Virus record (IMG/VR): IMGVR_UViG_3300036785_000807
Location: 1 to 20,184 of that record
Source: a virus
DNA: 20,184 nt
Strand: one strand, 5' to 3'
The translations under genes were made by a program, and so were the position numbers. Position 1 is the first letter of the stretch. Every line of letters starts with the position of its first letter. Shown piece by piece: positions 4,734-12,183 of this stretch. Under the pieces are notes generated by a model, which searched no databases, was not told the DNA's origin, and worked only from the letters and a program-made list of their open reading frames with translations.

Positions 4734-5168
4734 ATGTCATCAAGAGTCGGAGAGGATTTCGAGGACGCCCTGAGGACGAGCACTGAGATGGCCAGAGTCG
4801 TCGAGCAGACGACCAGACTGGCTGCAGAGGTCCGCGCCAACTCGGCGGCCGTCCTTCGAGCCGTGAAGAGCTACCGCCAGTTCACAGACGCGGTCCTGGC
4901 CATGCGGGCGGCCGGCGAGATGAGCCGGGGCGCCGTGCAGAGTTACATGTCCGGCCGGGCCGCTCTCACTGTGGACAAGATGGCGGTGTTCGCCGAGGCG
5001 CTGGCGATCACGCCGAAGCTGTTTTTCGACCCGCCCGACGTGGCGTTGCGCTGGGTCCTCGACAACAGCCCGAACCCTGACCCTACCGATCCCTCTGACC
5101 AGGACGAAAGGGGTTCTTCGCCGCCTACCAAATGGTACGCAAATATGCCTGCACTGGTGGCGGCATAA
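4734..5168 (+). CDS. Immunity repressor with ssrA-like C-terminal tag
   Basis: This 144-aa protein has a helical N-terminal part (1-45), then a Cro/C1-type HTH at about 48-98 (FTDAVLAMRAAGEMSRGAVQ, then SYMSGRAALTVDKMAVFAEA). A Pro/Asp/Ser-rich linker (112-131) follows, and the end is YANMPALVAA. That end resembles the ssrA tag (AN...ALAA), a ClpXP/ClpAP degradation signal. In BPs-type mycobacteriophages the virion form of the repressor carries such a tag and attP lies in the gene's 3' end, so integration removes it and stabilises the repressor. Size, position beside a same-strand integrase and a divergent HTH gene all match. ATG 4734 is preferred over TTG 4698, which is the -35 element. Confidence 0.78.
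   Translation: MSSRVGEDFEDALRTSTEMARVVEQTTRLAAEVRANSAAVLRAVKSYRQFTDAVLAMRAAGEMSRGAVQSYMSGRAALTVDKMAVFAEALAITPKLFFDPPDVALRWVLDNSPNPDPTDPSDQDERGSSPPTKWYANMPALVAA
5126..5167 (+). other. Candidate attP core region in the repressor 3' end
   Basis: Two short inverted repeats lie here: TACCA-AA-TGGTA (5126-5137) and TATGCC (5144-5149) with GGCATA (5162-5167) 12 bp apart. Tyrosine integrases bind inverted core arms, and the comparable phages carry attP at this place. No tRNA 3' end is recognisable, so the crossover site cannot be fixed without a host sequence. Speculative. Confidence 0.25.
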
Positions 5169-5202
5169 GCGTGCCGACCACGTCGAAATGATGCTACGAA
5201 AC

Positions 5203-5218
5203 CGCCCCAATCGGGGCG
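5203..5218. other. Small GC hairpin between repressor and integrase
   Basis: CGCCCC-AATC-GGGGCG is a perfect 6-bp stem with a 4-nt loop, 35 nt after the repressor stop and 41 nt before the integrase ATG. There is no U-run, so a strong terminator is unlikely; it may attenuate read-through into int or form part of the attachment region. Confidence 0.35.
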
Positions 5219-5259
5219 AACCACCAGGGAGCCGCCTCGTCTAGGGGGAGGGCAGAGTC

Positions 5260-6135
5260 ATGGAGACGCTACGAGAGGCGACCACGCGCTGGCTGCGCGA
5301 ACGGGTGCTCGGCGGTGAGATCAGTCCTCGGTCGAGGCGGCTCATGGAGTACCGCCTCGCCGGCCTGATGCAGCGCTCAGGCGCCGACCCGCTGGCCGAG
5401 CTCGACCGGCGAGCCGTGCGGGCCTGGTGGCACAGCGTCGGTCACCTGAGCCCGGCCAGCCGGCGCCTCTACCGCTCGACTCTCGTGTGTCTGTGCCGCT
5501 GGGCTCTCGACGAGGGACTGCTGAGCGACGATCCCAGTCGCCACCTGCCCCGTGTACGTGAGCCCCAGCGGGTCCCACGGGCCCGGCCGCGCTCTGACGT
5601 CGCCCGGCTGCTTCTCGGGGCCCGTGACGAGCGTGAGCGCCTTCTCGTCGTACTCATGGTGCAGATGGGCCTGCGCTGCGTCGAGGTCGCCCGGGCCGAG
5701 CTGGGCGACTACGACCCCGGCGCGCGCACCCTTTTGGTAAAGGGCAAGGGCGCGCACGAGCGGATGCTCCCGGTGCCGGGCCCCGCGGCCGCCGCCATCG
5801 GCGCCTACCGCGACGTCATCGGGTGGCGGGCCGGGCCGCTGGTGTGCGATCTGCACTCGGGCCGCCGGCCGATCAGTGCCCCGGCCGTGGCGCGCGTCGT
5901 GGGCAACCTCATGCGCCGCACCGGGGTGAAGGTGGCCGCCGGCGACGGGGTCACCGCGCATGCGCTGCGTCACACCGCGGCGAGTGATGTCTTGGACCGT
6001 TGCAACAACGTCCGCACCGTGCAGGGCATGTTGGGCCATGCCAGCCTGGCCACCACGCAGATCTATTTGCGCCGGGCCTCGCTCGGGCAGCTGCGCGAGG
6101 CCATGGAAGGCCGTTTCTATGACGATGCCGCCTAA
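5260..6135 (+). CDS. int: Tyrosine integrase
   Basis: This 291-aa tyrosine recombinase carries out site-specific integration and excision at attP/attB. A SAM-like core-binding domain spans about 1-90 and the catalytic domain about 108-285. The catalytic residues are visible: Arg139 in GLRCVEVARAEL, a Lys around 161-163 in VKGKGAHER, His234 and Arg237 in HALRH, His260 in LGHASLATTQIY, and the nucleophile Tyr269. It lacks the extra N-terminal arm-binding domain of lambda Int, so it is of the short, simple type. AGGGGGAGG at 5242-5250 is a strong ribosome site for ATG 5260. The C-terminus is FYDDAA, a possible weak degradation tag. Probably co-transcribed with the repressor upstream. Confidence 0.95.
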   Translation: METLREATTRWLRERVLGGEISPRSRRLMEYRLAGLMQRSGADPLAELDRRAVRAWWHSVGHLSPASRRLYRSTLVCLCRWALDEGLLSDDPSRHLPRVREPQRVPRARPRSDVARLLLGARDERERLLVVLMVQMGLRCVEVARAELGDYDPGARTLLVKGKGAHERMLPVPGPAAAAIGAYRDVIGWRAGPLVCDLHSGRRPISAPAVARVVGNLMRRTGVKVAAGDGVTAHALRHTAASDVLDRCNNVRTVQGMLGHASLATTQIYLRRASLGQLREAMEGRFYDDAA

Positions 6136-6141
6136 ATAGGT

Positions 6142-6184
6142 GGTGCCGGCGGGCGGTGGCGAAGGGGCCGCACCCGCCGGCGCC
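6142..6184. terminator. GC-rich hairpin between convergent units
   Basis: GGTGCCGGCGGG (6142-6153) pairs with CCCGCCGGCGCC (6173-6184) over 12 bp with one G-U wobble and a 19-nt loop. It lies between the integrase stop and the end of the holin gene, where rightward and leftward transcripts meet. No U-tract follows on either strand, so it may work as a U-less actinobacterial terminator. Confidence 0.5.
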
Positions 6185-6223
6185 GGGCGAGCAAACCAGG
6201 GAGGTGCACTTCGCCCAAAGCGA

Positions 6224-6412
6224 TTATGACTTGTCGCCGTTGCCCGTCCGCAGCGGCAGGGCGTTGATGATGACGGCCACCCCGCCCAGGAACCCGATCA
6301 CGGCCAGGACGTCGGTCGCCCCGGTGCGGTTCAGGACGAAGACGATGACGGCCAGCACCATGATGGCCACCCCGAGGAGGAGCTCGAGGGCCATCTGGCG
6401 CGTCGGGTTCAT
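6224..6412 (-). CDS. Holin candidate, two transmembrane segments
   Basis: This 62-aa protein has a short basic N-terminus (MNPTRQ), two hydrophobic helices at about 9-27 (ELLLGVAIMVLAVIVFVL) and 33-52 (DVLAVIGFLGGVAVIINAL), and a charged tail (RTGNGDKS). Size and topology match small class II holins, which let the endolysin cross the cytoplasmic membrane at lysis. It overlaps the amidase gene by ATGA and is the last gene of the late block. Many small phage membrane proteins look alike, so the call rests mostly on position. Confidence 0.7.
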   Translation of the reverse strand: MNPTRQMALELLLGVAIMVLAVIVFVLNRTGATDVLAVIGFLGGVAVIINALPLRTGNGDKS

Positions 6413-7188
6413 GCCCGGTCGGGCCGCCCGAAGTAGTGCGCCGAGCCGAAGGTGAACACGCCGCCGTCGCTGGCGAAGAGCCAGTAGCCGTCGTTACCCT
6501 TGCCCGCGATCCCGATCACCTCGCCGCTCAAGACGTCCGGCGAGAAGCCGCCGCCGCAATAGACCGCGTCCCCGAAGGCGTAGACCGCCCCGTCGTGCGT
6601 CGTCGTCCAGTAGCCGTTGCCGGTGCTCGTCGATGCGATCATCGTGCGTCCTTTCCTCGTCGGTGCTGGATCTGGTCCGGGCCGGGCCCCCCCGGCCATG
6701 GCGAGCACGTCGTCCATGGGGAACCCGGGCCCGCAGTCCCAGTGCCCGCCGCCGGCGGATCCGAGGTCGACGTGCTGACAGACCCCACTCGCCCCGCCTT
6801 GGGCCTCGGCCGCTGAGAGGCGGCGCAGCGGGATCCCGAAGGCGGCACACTCCTCGGCGATCCACTGCGCCGTGTTCTGGAGCATGACGGGGTGGCCGGC
6901 CCATTCGCTCGTCCACGAGGCGAAGGCGCACAGCTCGGCGGCGACGCTGTAGGGGTTGGCGTTGCCCTGGGTCCAGGCCTTCATGTCCCGGCGCACGTAC
7001 TCGCCGACGATGCCGGGCGTGTCGTCGATGCCGACGTGGCTGCTGACCCCCGAGCTCGAGCTCGAGAAGAACGACCCGAGCGACTGGTAGGTCAGTGCCC
7101 CCTCGGCGGTGTGCAGCACGACCAGGCGCACGCCCGTACCCCGGCTCGAGTAGTTGGGCGAGGCGATCCACTCGCGTCGCAGCGCCAT
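6409..7188 (-). CDS. Endolysin: N-acetylmuramoyl-L-alanine amidase with GYW repeats
   Basis: This 259-aa lysin has an N-terminal Amidase_2 (PGRP-like) domain at about 1-165 that cleaves the amide between muramic acid and the stem peptide. Likely zinc ligands are His26 (VVLHTAEG), His139 (VCQHVDLG) and Cys152 (HWDCGPGFP), with Tyr/His residues around SSHVGIDD. A Pro-rich linker (169-178) leads to two copies of a beta repeat: GYWTTTHDGAVYAFGDA (192-208) and GYWLFASDGGVFTFGSA (234-250). This repeat is frequent in cell-surface proteins of Actinobacteria, notably Acidimicrobiia, and probably binds the wall. No signal peptide, as expected for holin-dependent release. Its ATG overlaps the preceding stop as TGATG. 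Confidence 0.9.
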   Translation of the reverse strand: MALRREWIASPNYSSRGTGVRLVVLHTAEGALTYQSLGSFFSSSSSGVSSHVGIDDTPGIVGEYVRRDMKAWTQGNANPYSVAAELCAFASWTSEWAGHPVMLQNTAQWIAEECAAFGIPLRRLSAAEAQGGASGVCQHVDLGSAGGGHWDCGPGFPMDDVLAMAGGARPGPDPAPTRKGRTMIASTSTGNGYWTTTHDGAVYAFGDAVYCGGGFSPDVLSGEVIGIAGKGNDGYWLFASDGGVFTFGSAHYFGRPDRA

Positions 7189-7313
7189 CAGGTCTCGCCC
7201 CCTTCGGACTCGACGTCGTCGTCGGGCCTGTGGCGGGCCCAGGGCTCGTCGGGCTCGGTCTCGGGCTCGGGGGTCGGGTCGGCCTCGGGCGGTGCCGTCT
7301 CGTCGTTCATCAT
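7188..7313 (-). CDS. Tiny acidic Pro/Glu protein (41 aa)
   Basis: Found by direct reading. Two adjacent ATGs (7313 and 7310) follow an AAAAGGAACGC ribosome site. The peptide is almost only Glu, Asp, Pro and Thr in its first half (EPETEPDEPW), then basic-acidic mixed to EGGET. It is surely disordered. It lies between the receptor-binding-like gene and the endolysin and shares its stop with the amidase start (TGATG). No family is known to me; it could be a tail-fibre accessory or a lysis-timing peptide, with no evidence for either. Confidence 0.55.
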   Translation of the reverse strand: MMNDETAPPEADPTPEPETEPDEPWARHRPDDDVESEGGET

Positions 7314-7332
7314 TGCGTTCCTTTTCTCTGCC

Positions 7333-8157
7333 TTAGCGGATGTCGAACGAGATAGCGGCGAGCGACACCAGCACGTTGCCCGCCGCCGAGTCGGGCGTCA
7401 CGGTCCCGTCTGCTCGGATCGAGACCGTGTCGCTGAACGTCGCCGTACTGGTGGCGCGGGTGAGGAACCAATGCTGTCCCTGCGGGCGGTAGCCGAGCGG
7501 CAGCGTGAAGATCACGGCACCGGCCGTGCCTCCCGCGACGGCGCCCTCGACATAGACCCGGCTCGACTGGAGCATGAAGCGCACGGGCTGGGCGGGCGGC
7601 GCCGAGTTGGCCCAGCCGTTCTGGAACGGCGGTGCGCCCGGCGTCGATCCGACGAGGATCGGCGTGCCGCCGGCGGTGACCGCCTGCTGGGTGGTGCGCA
7701 GGTCGAGGATCACCGCCGCGTTGAGGTTGGCCACGGCACCCACGACGGTCACGGTGGCGATGGCCATGGCGTTGGTCGGTGTCGCCGGGGTGGCGGGCGC
7801 GCTCGCGGCGGGCGTGCCCGCTATGGCGGTGAAGATGAAGGCGTTGTTGCCGCCGGCGTCGAGCGCGTTGTCCTGCACCTGGGCCACGATCAGGTCGATG
7901 CGGCTCTGCCCGCTCGGCGGCGCGGCGCTGAGCGTGACGACCTCGGCCGCGTCCCAGCGGCACAGCGCGACACCTTGGCCGGCTTGGAGCGGCACGGCGG
8001 CGAAACCCGGGGCGATGCTCACGTTCATCGTGCCCGCCACCGCGGTCGTGACGCCACCTGAACAGCTGCCGCCCGGCCAGAGCGACTGCATGAGCAGGCG
8101 GTCCTGCGAAGCGGCGTAGCTTCCGGCCTGCTGCCAGAGGGGCTGGTATCGGGTCAT
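7333..8157 (-). CDS. Minor tail / receptor-binding-like protein
   Basis: This 274-aa protein begins with an actinophage tail-tip segment: NVSIAPGFAAVPLQAG, then WDAAEVVTLSAAPPSGQSRI and DLIVAQVQD, a beta-rich baseplate-attachment domain. An Ala/Thr-rich stretch follows (IAGTPAASAPATPATPTNAM). The C-terminal 90 residues (VRFMLQSSRVYVEGAV, FTLPLGYRPQGQHWFLT, SIRADGTVTP) look like a small beta-sandwich tip domain often seen in tail fibres of such phages. It is the last gene of the tail block, where host-recognition proteins usually lie. Roles are inferred from family layout. ATG 8157 is 2 nt after the upstream stop. Confidence 0.75.
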   Translation of the reverse strand: MTRYQPLWQQAGSYAASQDRLLMQSLWPGGSCSGGVTTAVAGTMNVSIAPGFAAVPLQAGQGVALCRWDAAEVVTLSAAPPSGQSRIDLIVAQVQDNALDAGGNNAFIFTAIAGTPAASAPATPATPTNAMAIATVTVVGAVANLNAAVILDLRTTQQAVTAGGTPILVGSTPGAPPFQNGWANSAPPAQPVRFMLQSSRVYVEGAVAGGTAGAVIFTLPLGYRPQGQHWFLTRATSTATFSDTVSIRADGTVTPDSAAGNVLVSLAAISFDIR

Positions 8158-8159
8158 GG

Positions 8160-9449
8160 TTACCTCCTGGCCAGTGCGTCCACGTCGGCGGCGATGCGGC
8201 CGATCACATGCACGAGGGTCGTGTCGGGGCGACCGACCACGAGCTCGACGTCCTCCTGGCCGTCGTCTCCGATGACGAAGGTGATCCCGAGCACGCGCAC
8301 CGTCGTGTTCACCTTCAGGCGGCCGTGCATGATCACCAGCGGCAGCGTGTCGCCCATGTTGAACGCGCCGGCGTAGTAGAAGTCGGGGCGCAGCTTCAGT
8401 GTGTAGACCGGGATCAGAACCCCGAAACGGTTGAGGTTGCCCTGGGCCCGCTGCACCAGCGTTGGGATCAGCGTGACGTCATTGGCGCCGTCGGGGCTCG
8501 CCCACAGGCCGACGGCCACGCCGCTGGCGTCGGCGTTGAAAGCCTCACCGATGTACTGGGCCACGCTGGCATCGCTCGAACCGTTGTTGCCGAGCTCGCG
8601 CCAGTAGTTCCCGTAGTCCGCACTGGTCACCTGGCGGGTGACCTGATTCACCGAGCTGCCGTAGGCGAGCACCGGATTGGTCCGGGTGACGCCCTGTTGG
8701 GGATAGAACACGCGCAGCTGGTCGGCCGTGGCCGCGGTCCCCATGCCGACGCCGCCGAGCGGCAGGACGTCGAAGTCGAAGCCGCCGATGACCTTGGCCA
8801 GCGCGTCGAGCGCGTCGAAGACGATCTGGTTGCCGTAGTAGGTGCGGTCGCGCAGCTGGCCCGAGAGGGCGCCCCGCGCCGTGCCGTCGGGGTTGGCCCG
8901 GTAGATGCTCAGCGGCAGGTAGGCGGCGGCACCGAAGACGGTGCCCGACGTGCTCTGGGCGCTCGAGGTGGCCCAGGTGAGCATGCTGGCGGCCAGCGTG
9001 TCCTGGTCGGTGGCCGTGACGGTCTGGGTGCCCCAGAGGATGCGCCGGCTCAACATGAGCAGGTAGTCGGTCGCCGTCACGGTGACGACGTGGGACTGCT
9101 CGTCGAGCTGATCCTGGCTGGCGGTGATCACGCCCCGGAAAACGGGGCGGTCCACGCCGGCGGTGTCGTCCCAGCGCCAGGCGATCACGTCGTGCTGCAG
9201 CTCGGTGAACAGGGCCGCCGAGGGCGCCTGGCCGTCGATGTCGAAGGTGAGCACGGCCGGGACATTCCAGGCCTGGACGAGCTGGCGGCTGCGGGCGGCC
9301 GAGAACTCGCCGACGAGCGTGGTCTGCCAGTTGACCGCGGAGAAGGCCCGGCGGTGCAGCGTGAGACGCCAGCGCCCGCGGCTCGGCGGGACGGGGTAGG
9401 TGCCCGGTGCGGCCCGCTCACTGCGCTCCTCGAGGAGATCGGTGCTCAT
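8160..9449 (-). CDS. Minor tail protein, Gp37-like (Siphovirus ReqiPepy6 type)
   Basis: This 429-aa protein resembles the actinophage tail-hub family annotated as ReqiPepy6 Gp37-like. Recognisable parts are RWRLTLHRRAFSAVNW, RQLVQAWNVPAVLTFDIDG, and PVFRGVITASQDQL followed by HVVTVTATDYLLMLSRRIL, typical of hub beta-barrels that also occur in T4 gp27-like folds. The later half carries GFDFDVLPL, LRPDFYYAGAFNMGDTLPL and a final EDVELVVGRPDT. It probably forms the central tail hub below the distal tail protein. It overlaps the preceding gene by ATGA. Confidence 0.75.
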   Translation of the reverse strand: MSTDLLEERSERAAPGTYPVPPSRGRWRLTLHRRAFSAVNWQTTLVGEFSAARSRQLVQAWNVPAVLTFDIDGQAPSAALFTELQHDVIAWRWDDTAGVDRPVFRGVITASQDQLDEQSHVVTVTATDYLLMLSRRILWGTQTVTATDQDTLAASMLTWATSSAQSTSGTVFGAAAYLPLSIYRANPDGTARGALSGQLRDRTYYGNQIVFDALDALAKVIGGFDFDVLPLGGVGMGTAATADQLRVFYPQQGVTRTNPVLAYGSSVNQVTRQVTSADYGNYWRELGNNGSSDASVAQYIGEAFNADASGVAVGLWASPDGANDVTLIPTLVQRAQGNLNRFGVLIPVYTLKLRPDFYYAGAFNMGDTLPLVIMHGRLKVNTTVRVLGITFVIGDDGQEDVELVVGRPDTTLVHVIGRIAADVDALARR

Positions 9450-10363
9450 GACAAAAAACTGTCCTGCCAGGTGGCCTGCACCTGGGTCACGCCGGTCATG
9501 ACACCGCCGGCCGGGTCGCCGGCCAGCGTCATCGTCGCCCCGTCGGGGCTCGGCGGGATCATCGGCCAGATCGTGTTCAGCCAGTCGATGGAGCCGAGCA
9601 CGTTCTGGGCCGGGTCGCCGTCCATGAACGCCGTGCGCTTGGCCGTGTCGATGGCGCAGTAGTGGCCCGCCGCGATGGCGAAGCCGGGCACGCCCCAGAC
9701 CCGGAACACGGTACCGGCGACAAGTGTGGTCAGCGTCACCTTGGGCGTAGTAATCGGCCCGTAGATGCTGAGCAACGGCTGGCAGGGCAGGTCGCCGTTC
9801 GTGGTGATGGTGGCATTCACGATGGCGCCCCCGGTCGGATAGATCCGGTTCGGGGTCCAGTTGTAGACACGCCCCGAGCCCACCGAGCCCGACCAGCTCG
9901 TCACGCTCTGCACCGTCGGGTCACGCACGATGGGGTCGGCGGCGACGAAGGTGAGCACGATGTCGCGCTGGGCGGCGCCGACGATGGGGAGGTCGTAGGA
10001 CTCACCGCGCACGCTCAGCACGCGCTCGGCCGCGCCGGGGCGGTCGAGCACGTAGTGGAGCACCGGGCGGCTGCCCGGCAGCATGAACGGGGCGAAGCTG
10101 GCCGCCACGGCGTCAATCCGCGCCCCGGCGCCGGTCATGGCGATGATGTTGACCGTGACCGTGCGCCCGGCGTAGTAGGCGCTGCGGTCGTCCATGCCGT
10201 GCTGGTCGGAGCGGTTGGTCGTGACGTCTCGGACAATGGGGGTGCCCAAATCGAGGCTCTGGCAGTAGTAGCCGGCGGCGGGATTCTCGAGCTGGATCGA
10301 GCTGGCCCCGAGCACGAGCCACGCCCTACGGACACAGGTGGCGGGGTAGGTGCCGAGCGTCAT
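9446..10363 (-). CDS. Distal tail protein (Dit-like)
   Basis: This 305-aa protein follows the tape measure, the standard place for the distal tail protein that joins the tail tube to the tip hub. The N-terminal half is a Dit-like beta domain: LENPAAGYYCQSLDLGTPIV, then RTVTVNIIAMTG and FAPFMLPGSRPVLHYVLD. The C-terminal half (from about residue 165) is a second beta sandwich containing PCQPLLSIYGPI and AIDTAKRTAFMDG, like the C-terminal domain of long Dit proteins. ATG 10363 overlaps the tape-measure stop (ATGA); the open frame further upstream is only a shadow of that gene. Confidence 0.78.
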   Translation of the reverse strand: MTLGTYPATCVRRAWLVLGASSIQLENPAAGYYCQSLDLGTPIVRDVTTNRSDQHGMDDRSAYYAGRTVTVNIIAMTGAGARIDAVAASFAPFMLPGSRPVLHYVLDRPGAAERVLSVRGESYDLPIVGAAQRDIVLTFVAADPIVRDPTVQSVTSWSGSVGSGRVYNWTPNRIYPTGGAIVNATITTNGDLPCQPLLSIYGPITTPKVTLTTLVAGTVFRVWGVPGFAIAAGHYCAIDTAKRTAFMDGDPAQNVLGSIDWLNTIWPMIPPSPDGATMTLAGDPAGGVMTGVTQVQATWQDSFLS

Positions 10364-12183
10364 GCCGCCGAGAACCTCCTGCCCTGTGAGCGCGCCAGCC
10401 AGGCGACGCGCCGCATCAGGACGTCGAGGTCGAGCTCGTCGAAGTGGGCGTGGTTGATGTTGACCAGCGGGCCGCCGAGCCCGGCCGGGGCGGGCGTGAT
10501 GGCCTCGCCGGCGTGCGCGTAGACCAGGCCGCTCTGCGTGATCAGTCCGCCCTGGGCGAGGTGCGGGATCGTCGGCATGCCTATGTCGACGCTCGGGGTG
10601 TGGAAACCGAGGATGTCGACCGAGGGCGTCTTGAAATGCAGAGCATTCCAGCCGTCGATTATTCCGTTGATGACCGCCTTGAAGGCACCACCGATGGAGT
10701 TCCACATGCCGCCGGCGACGCTCGCGATACGGCCGGGCAGACCGCTGAAGAACCCCATGAAGTCATTCCAATGGGTGATGATCTGCTCGATCGCGAGCCC
10801 GAACGGCCCGGTCAGGATGCCGAGCAGTAGCGGCCAGTTGCCCTCGATCCACTTGACGACGTCCATGACTGCGCCCTTGATGCCGTCGAATCCGATGACG
10901 ACGGTGTGCCAGACGTCGAGCACGACGTTCTTGAAGGTGGTGAGGTGCGTGACGATCAGCACGATCGCGCCGACGAGCACGACGCCGATGGCGATGGCGA
11001 TGAGTGTGATCGGGTCGGCGTAGAGGGCCGTGGTCAACGCCCACGTCGCCGCCGACGCGCCGAGGGTCGCCACGGTCTGGGCCACCTCGGCCAGCTTGAG
11101 GGCGTTGGCGGCCGCCTTGGCGATCTCCATCGCCGAACCGAGGCCGGCCATGGCGATACCCGCCGTGGTGATGGCCGGGCCGTACTTCTGGGCAAACAGC
11201 GAGATGTGATCGGTGATCTCGGCGCGCAGCGCGTGCAGGTGGCCGGTGAAGGTGTCGGCCTGAGCTGACGCCTGGCCGGCCAGTTTCTTTCCGAGCTCGT
11301 CGAGCGCCTTGGTGTTCGCCGACGTGCCGGTGGTGACGTTCTTCTGCGCCACGAGCAGCTTCTGGTGCGCCGTCGTGGCGACAAGGGTGGCGTTGGCGAC
11401 CTTGTTCTGGGCGTCCTGCAGCTTCAGCGTCTGCACCGTCGTCAGCGCCTTGCCGGTGGCGTCGGCCGCCTCGAGCTCGGTCAGCTGGCGCTTGGCGACG
11501 TTATAGGCGTCGTTGGCCTTGGTGGAGTCGGTGGTCGCCTTGCTGAGCTCTTTCTGCACCGACCCGGTCGCCGAGACGACGATGCCGAACTCTTTCATCA
11601 CCTTGCCGCTGCCGTTGTAGGCCTTGCCGAGCGTCGTGGCGGCCTGGGTCAAGTCCTCGTGCTTGGCCGCGGCGAGGTCGGTGGCGGTGTTCAGCAGCTT
11701 GAGCGCCTCGGTGGGGCTGTTCGTGGCCGAGGTGAGCACGCGCAACGCGTTCTGCGTCTGGTCGGCGGTGTGGCCGAACTTCTCCTGATGCCCGATGGCC
11801 GCCTCAACCTTGGATGCGTACTGGTCGTAGGAATGCCCGGTGGCGGCGACGGCCGCCTGCAGCTGTTGATGTGCCGCCTGGTCCTTGGAACCGAGTGCGG
11901 TCAACGCCAGGCCCACGCCGGCGGCCGCGCCGCCGATCCCCATCATCTTGGCCCCGGTGTCCTTGGCGTGGGCGCCCATCTGCTGCATGGACTGGTCGGC
12001 GGTCTGGAGCGCCGAGCCGAACGGGCCGAGCACGCCGGTCGAGTTGAGCGTGCCGAGCATGCCGCTGAAGGCGCTGTGCATGCCCTGCGCGGCGGTCTGG
12101 CCCTTCTGGCCCGCCTGGGTGAAGGACTGCCCGAGCCCGGCGACGTCGCCGAGGATCTTGACCATGATGGACGGGCCGGGCAT
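10360..12183 (-). CDS. Tape measure protein
   Basis: This 607-aa protein sets tail length and helps DNA ejection. It has a helical Gln/Ala/Gly-rich N-terminus, a TMP core with a long coiled-coil-like section (about 225-300, SKATTDSTKANDAYNVAKRQ and following), and a hydrophobic section with two or more membrane helices (about 378-417 and 449-471). A GLITQSGLVYAHAGEAITPA segment near the C-terminus is typical of tape measures. At roughly 1.5 angstrom per residue the tail would be about 90 nm. It starts directly after the frameshifted chaperone stop (TAGATG). Confidence 0.92.
   Translation of the reverse strand: MPGPSIMVKILGDVAGLGQSFTQAGQKGQTAAQGMHSAFSGMLGTLNSTGVLGPFGSALQTADQSMQQMGAHAKDTGAKMMGIGGAAAGVGLALTALGSKDQAAHQQLQAAVAATGHSYDQYASKVEAAIGHQEKFGHTADQTQNALRVLTSATNSPTEALKLLNTATDLAAAKHEDLTQAATTLGKAYNGSGKVMKEFGIVVSATGSVQKELSKATTDSTKANDAYNVAKRQLTELEAADATGKALTTVQTLKLQDAQNKVANATLVATTAHQKLLVAQKNVTTGTSANTKALDELGKKLAGQASAQADTFTGHLHALRAEITDHISLFAQKYGPAITTAGIAMAGLGSAMEIAKAAANALKLAEVAQTVATLGASAATWALTTALYADPITLIAIAIGVVLVGAIVLIVTHLTTFKNVVLDVWHTVVIGFDGIKGAVMDVVKWIEGNWPLLLGILTGPFGLAIEQIITHWNDFMGFFSGLPGRIASVAGGMWNSIGGAFKAVINGIIDGWNALHFKTPSVDILGFHTPSVDIGMPTIPHLAQGGLITQSGLVYAHAGEAITPAPAGLGGPLVNINHAHFDELDLDVLMRRVAWLARSQGRRFSAA

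Noticed and set aside
5100-5170. tRNA 3' end in the repressor tail as attP core
   Set aside because: I looked for a T-arm GGTTCGAAT-like loop followed by an acceptor strand; GGGGTTCTTCGCC does not form the required 5-bp stem and 7-nt loop.
8208-9662. Long + strand open frame of 484 codons opposite the minor tail gene
   Set aside because: It mirrors the codon pattern of the - strand tail gene in GC-rich DNA, has no domain sense, and its product is dominated by Gly/Val/Arg/His shadow composition.
10360-10377. Tape measure C-terminus SAA as a degradation tag
   Set aside because: A single AA end after a basic FS context is expected by chance and no regulatory logic supports proteolysis of a structural protein.
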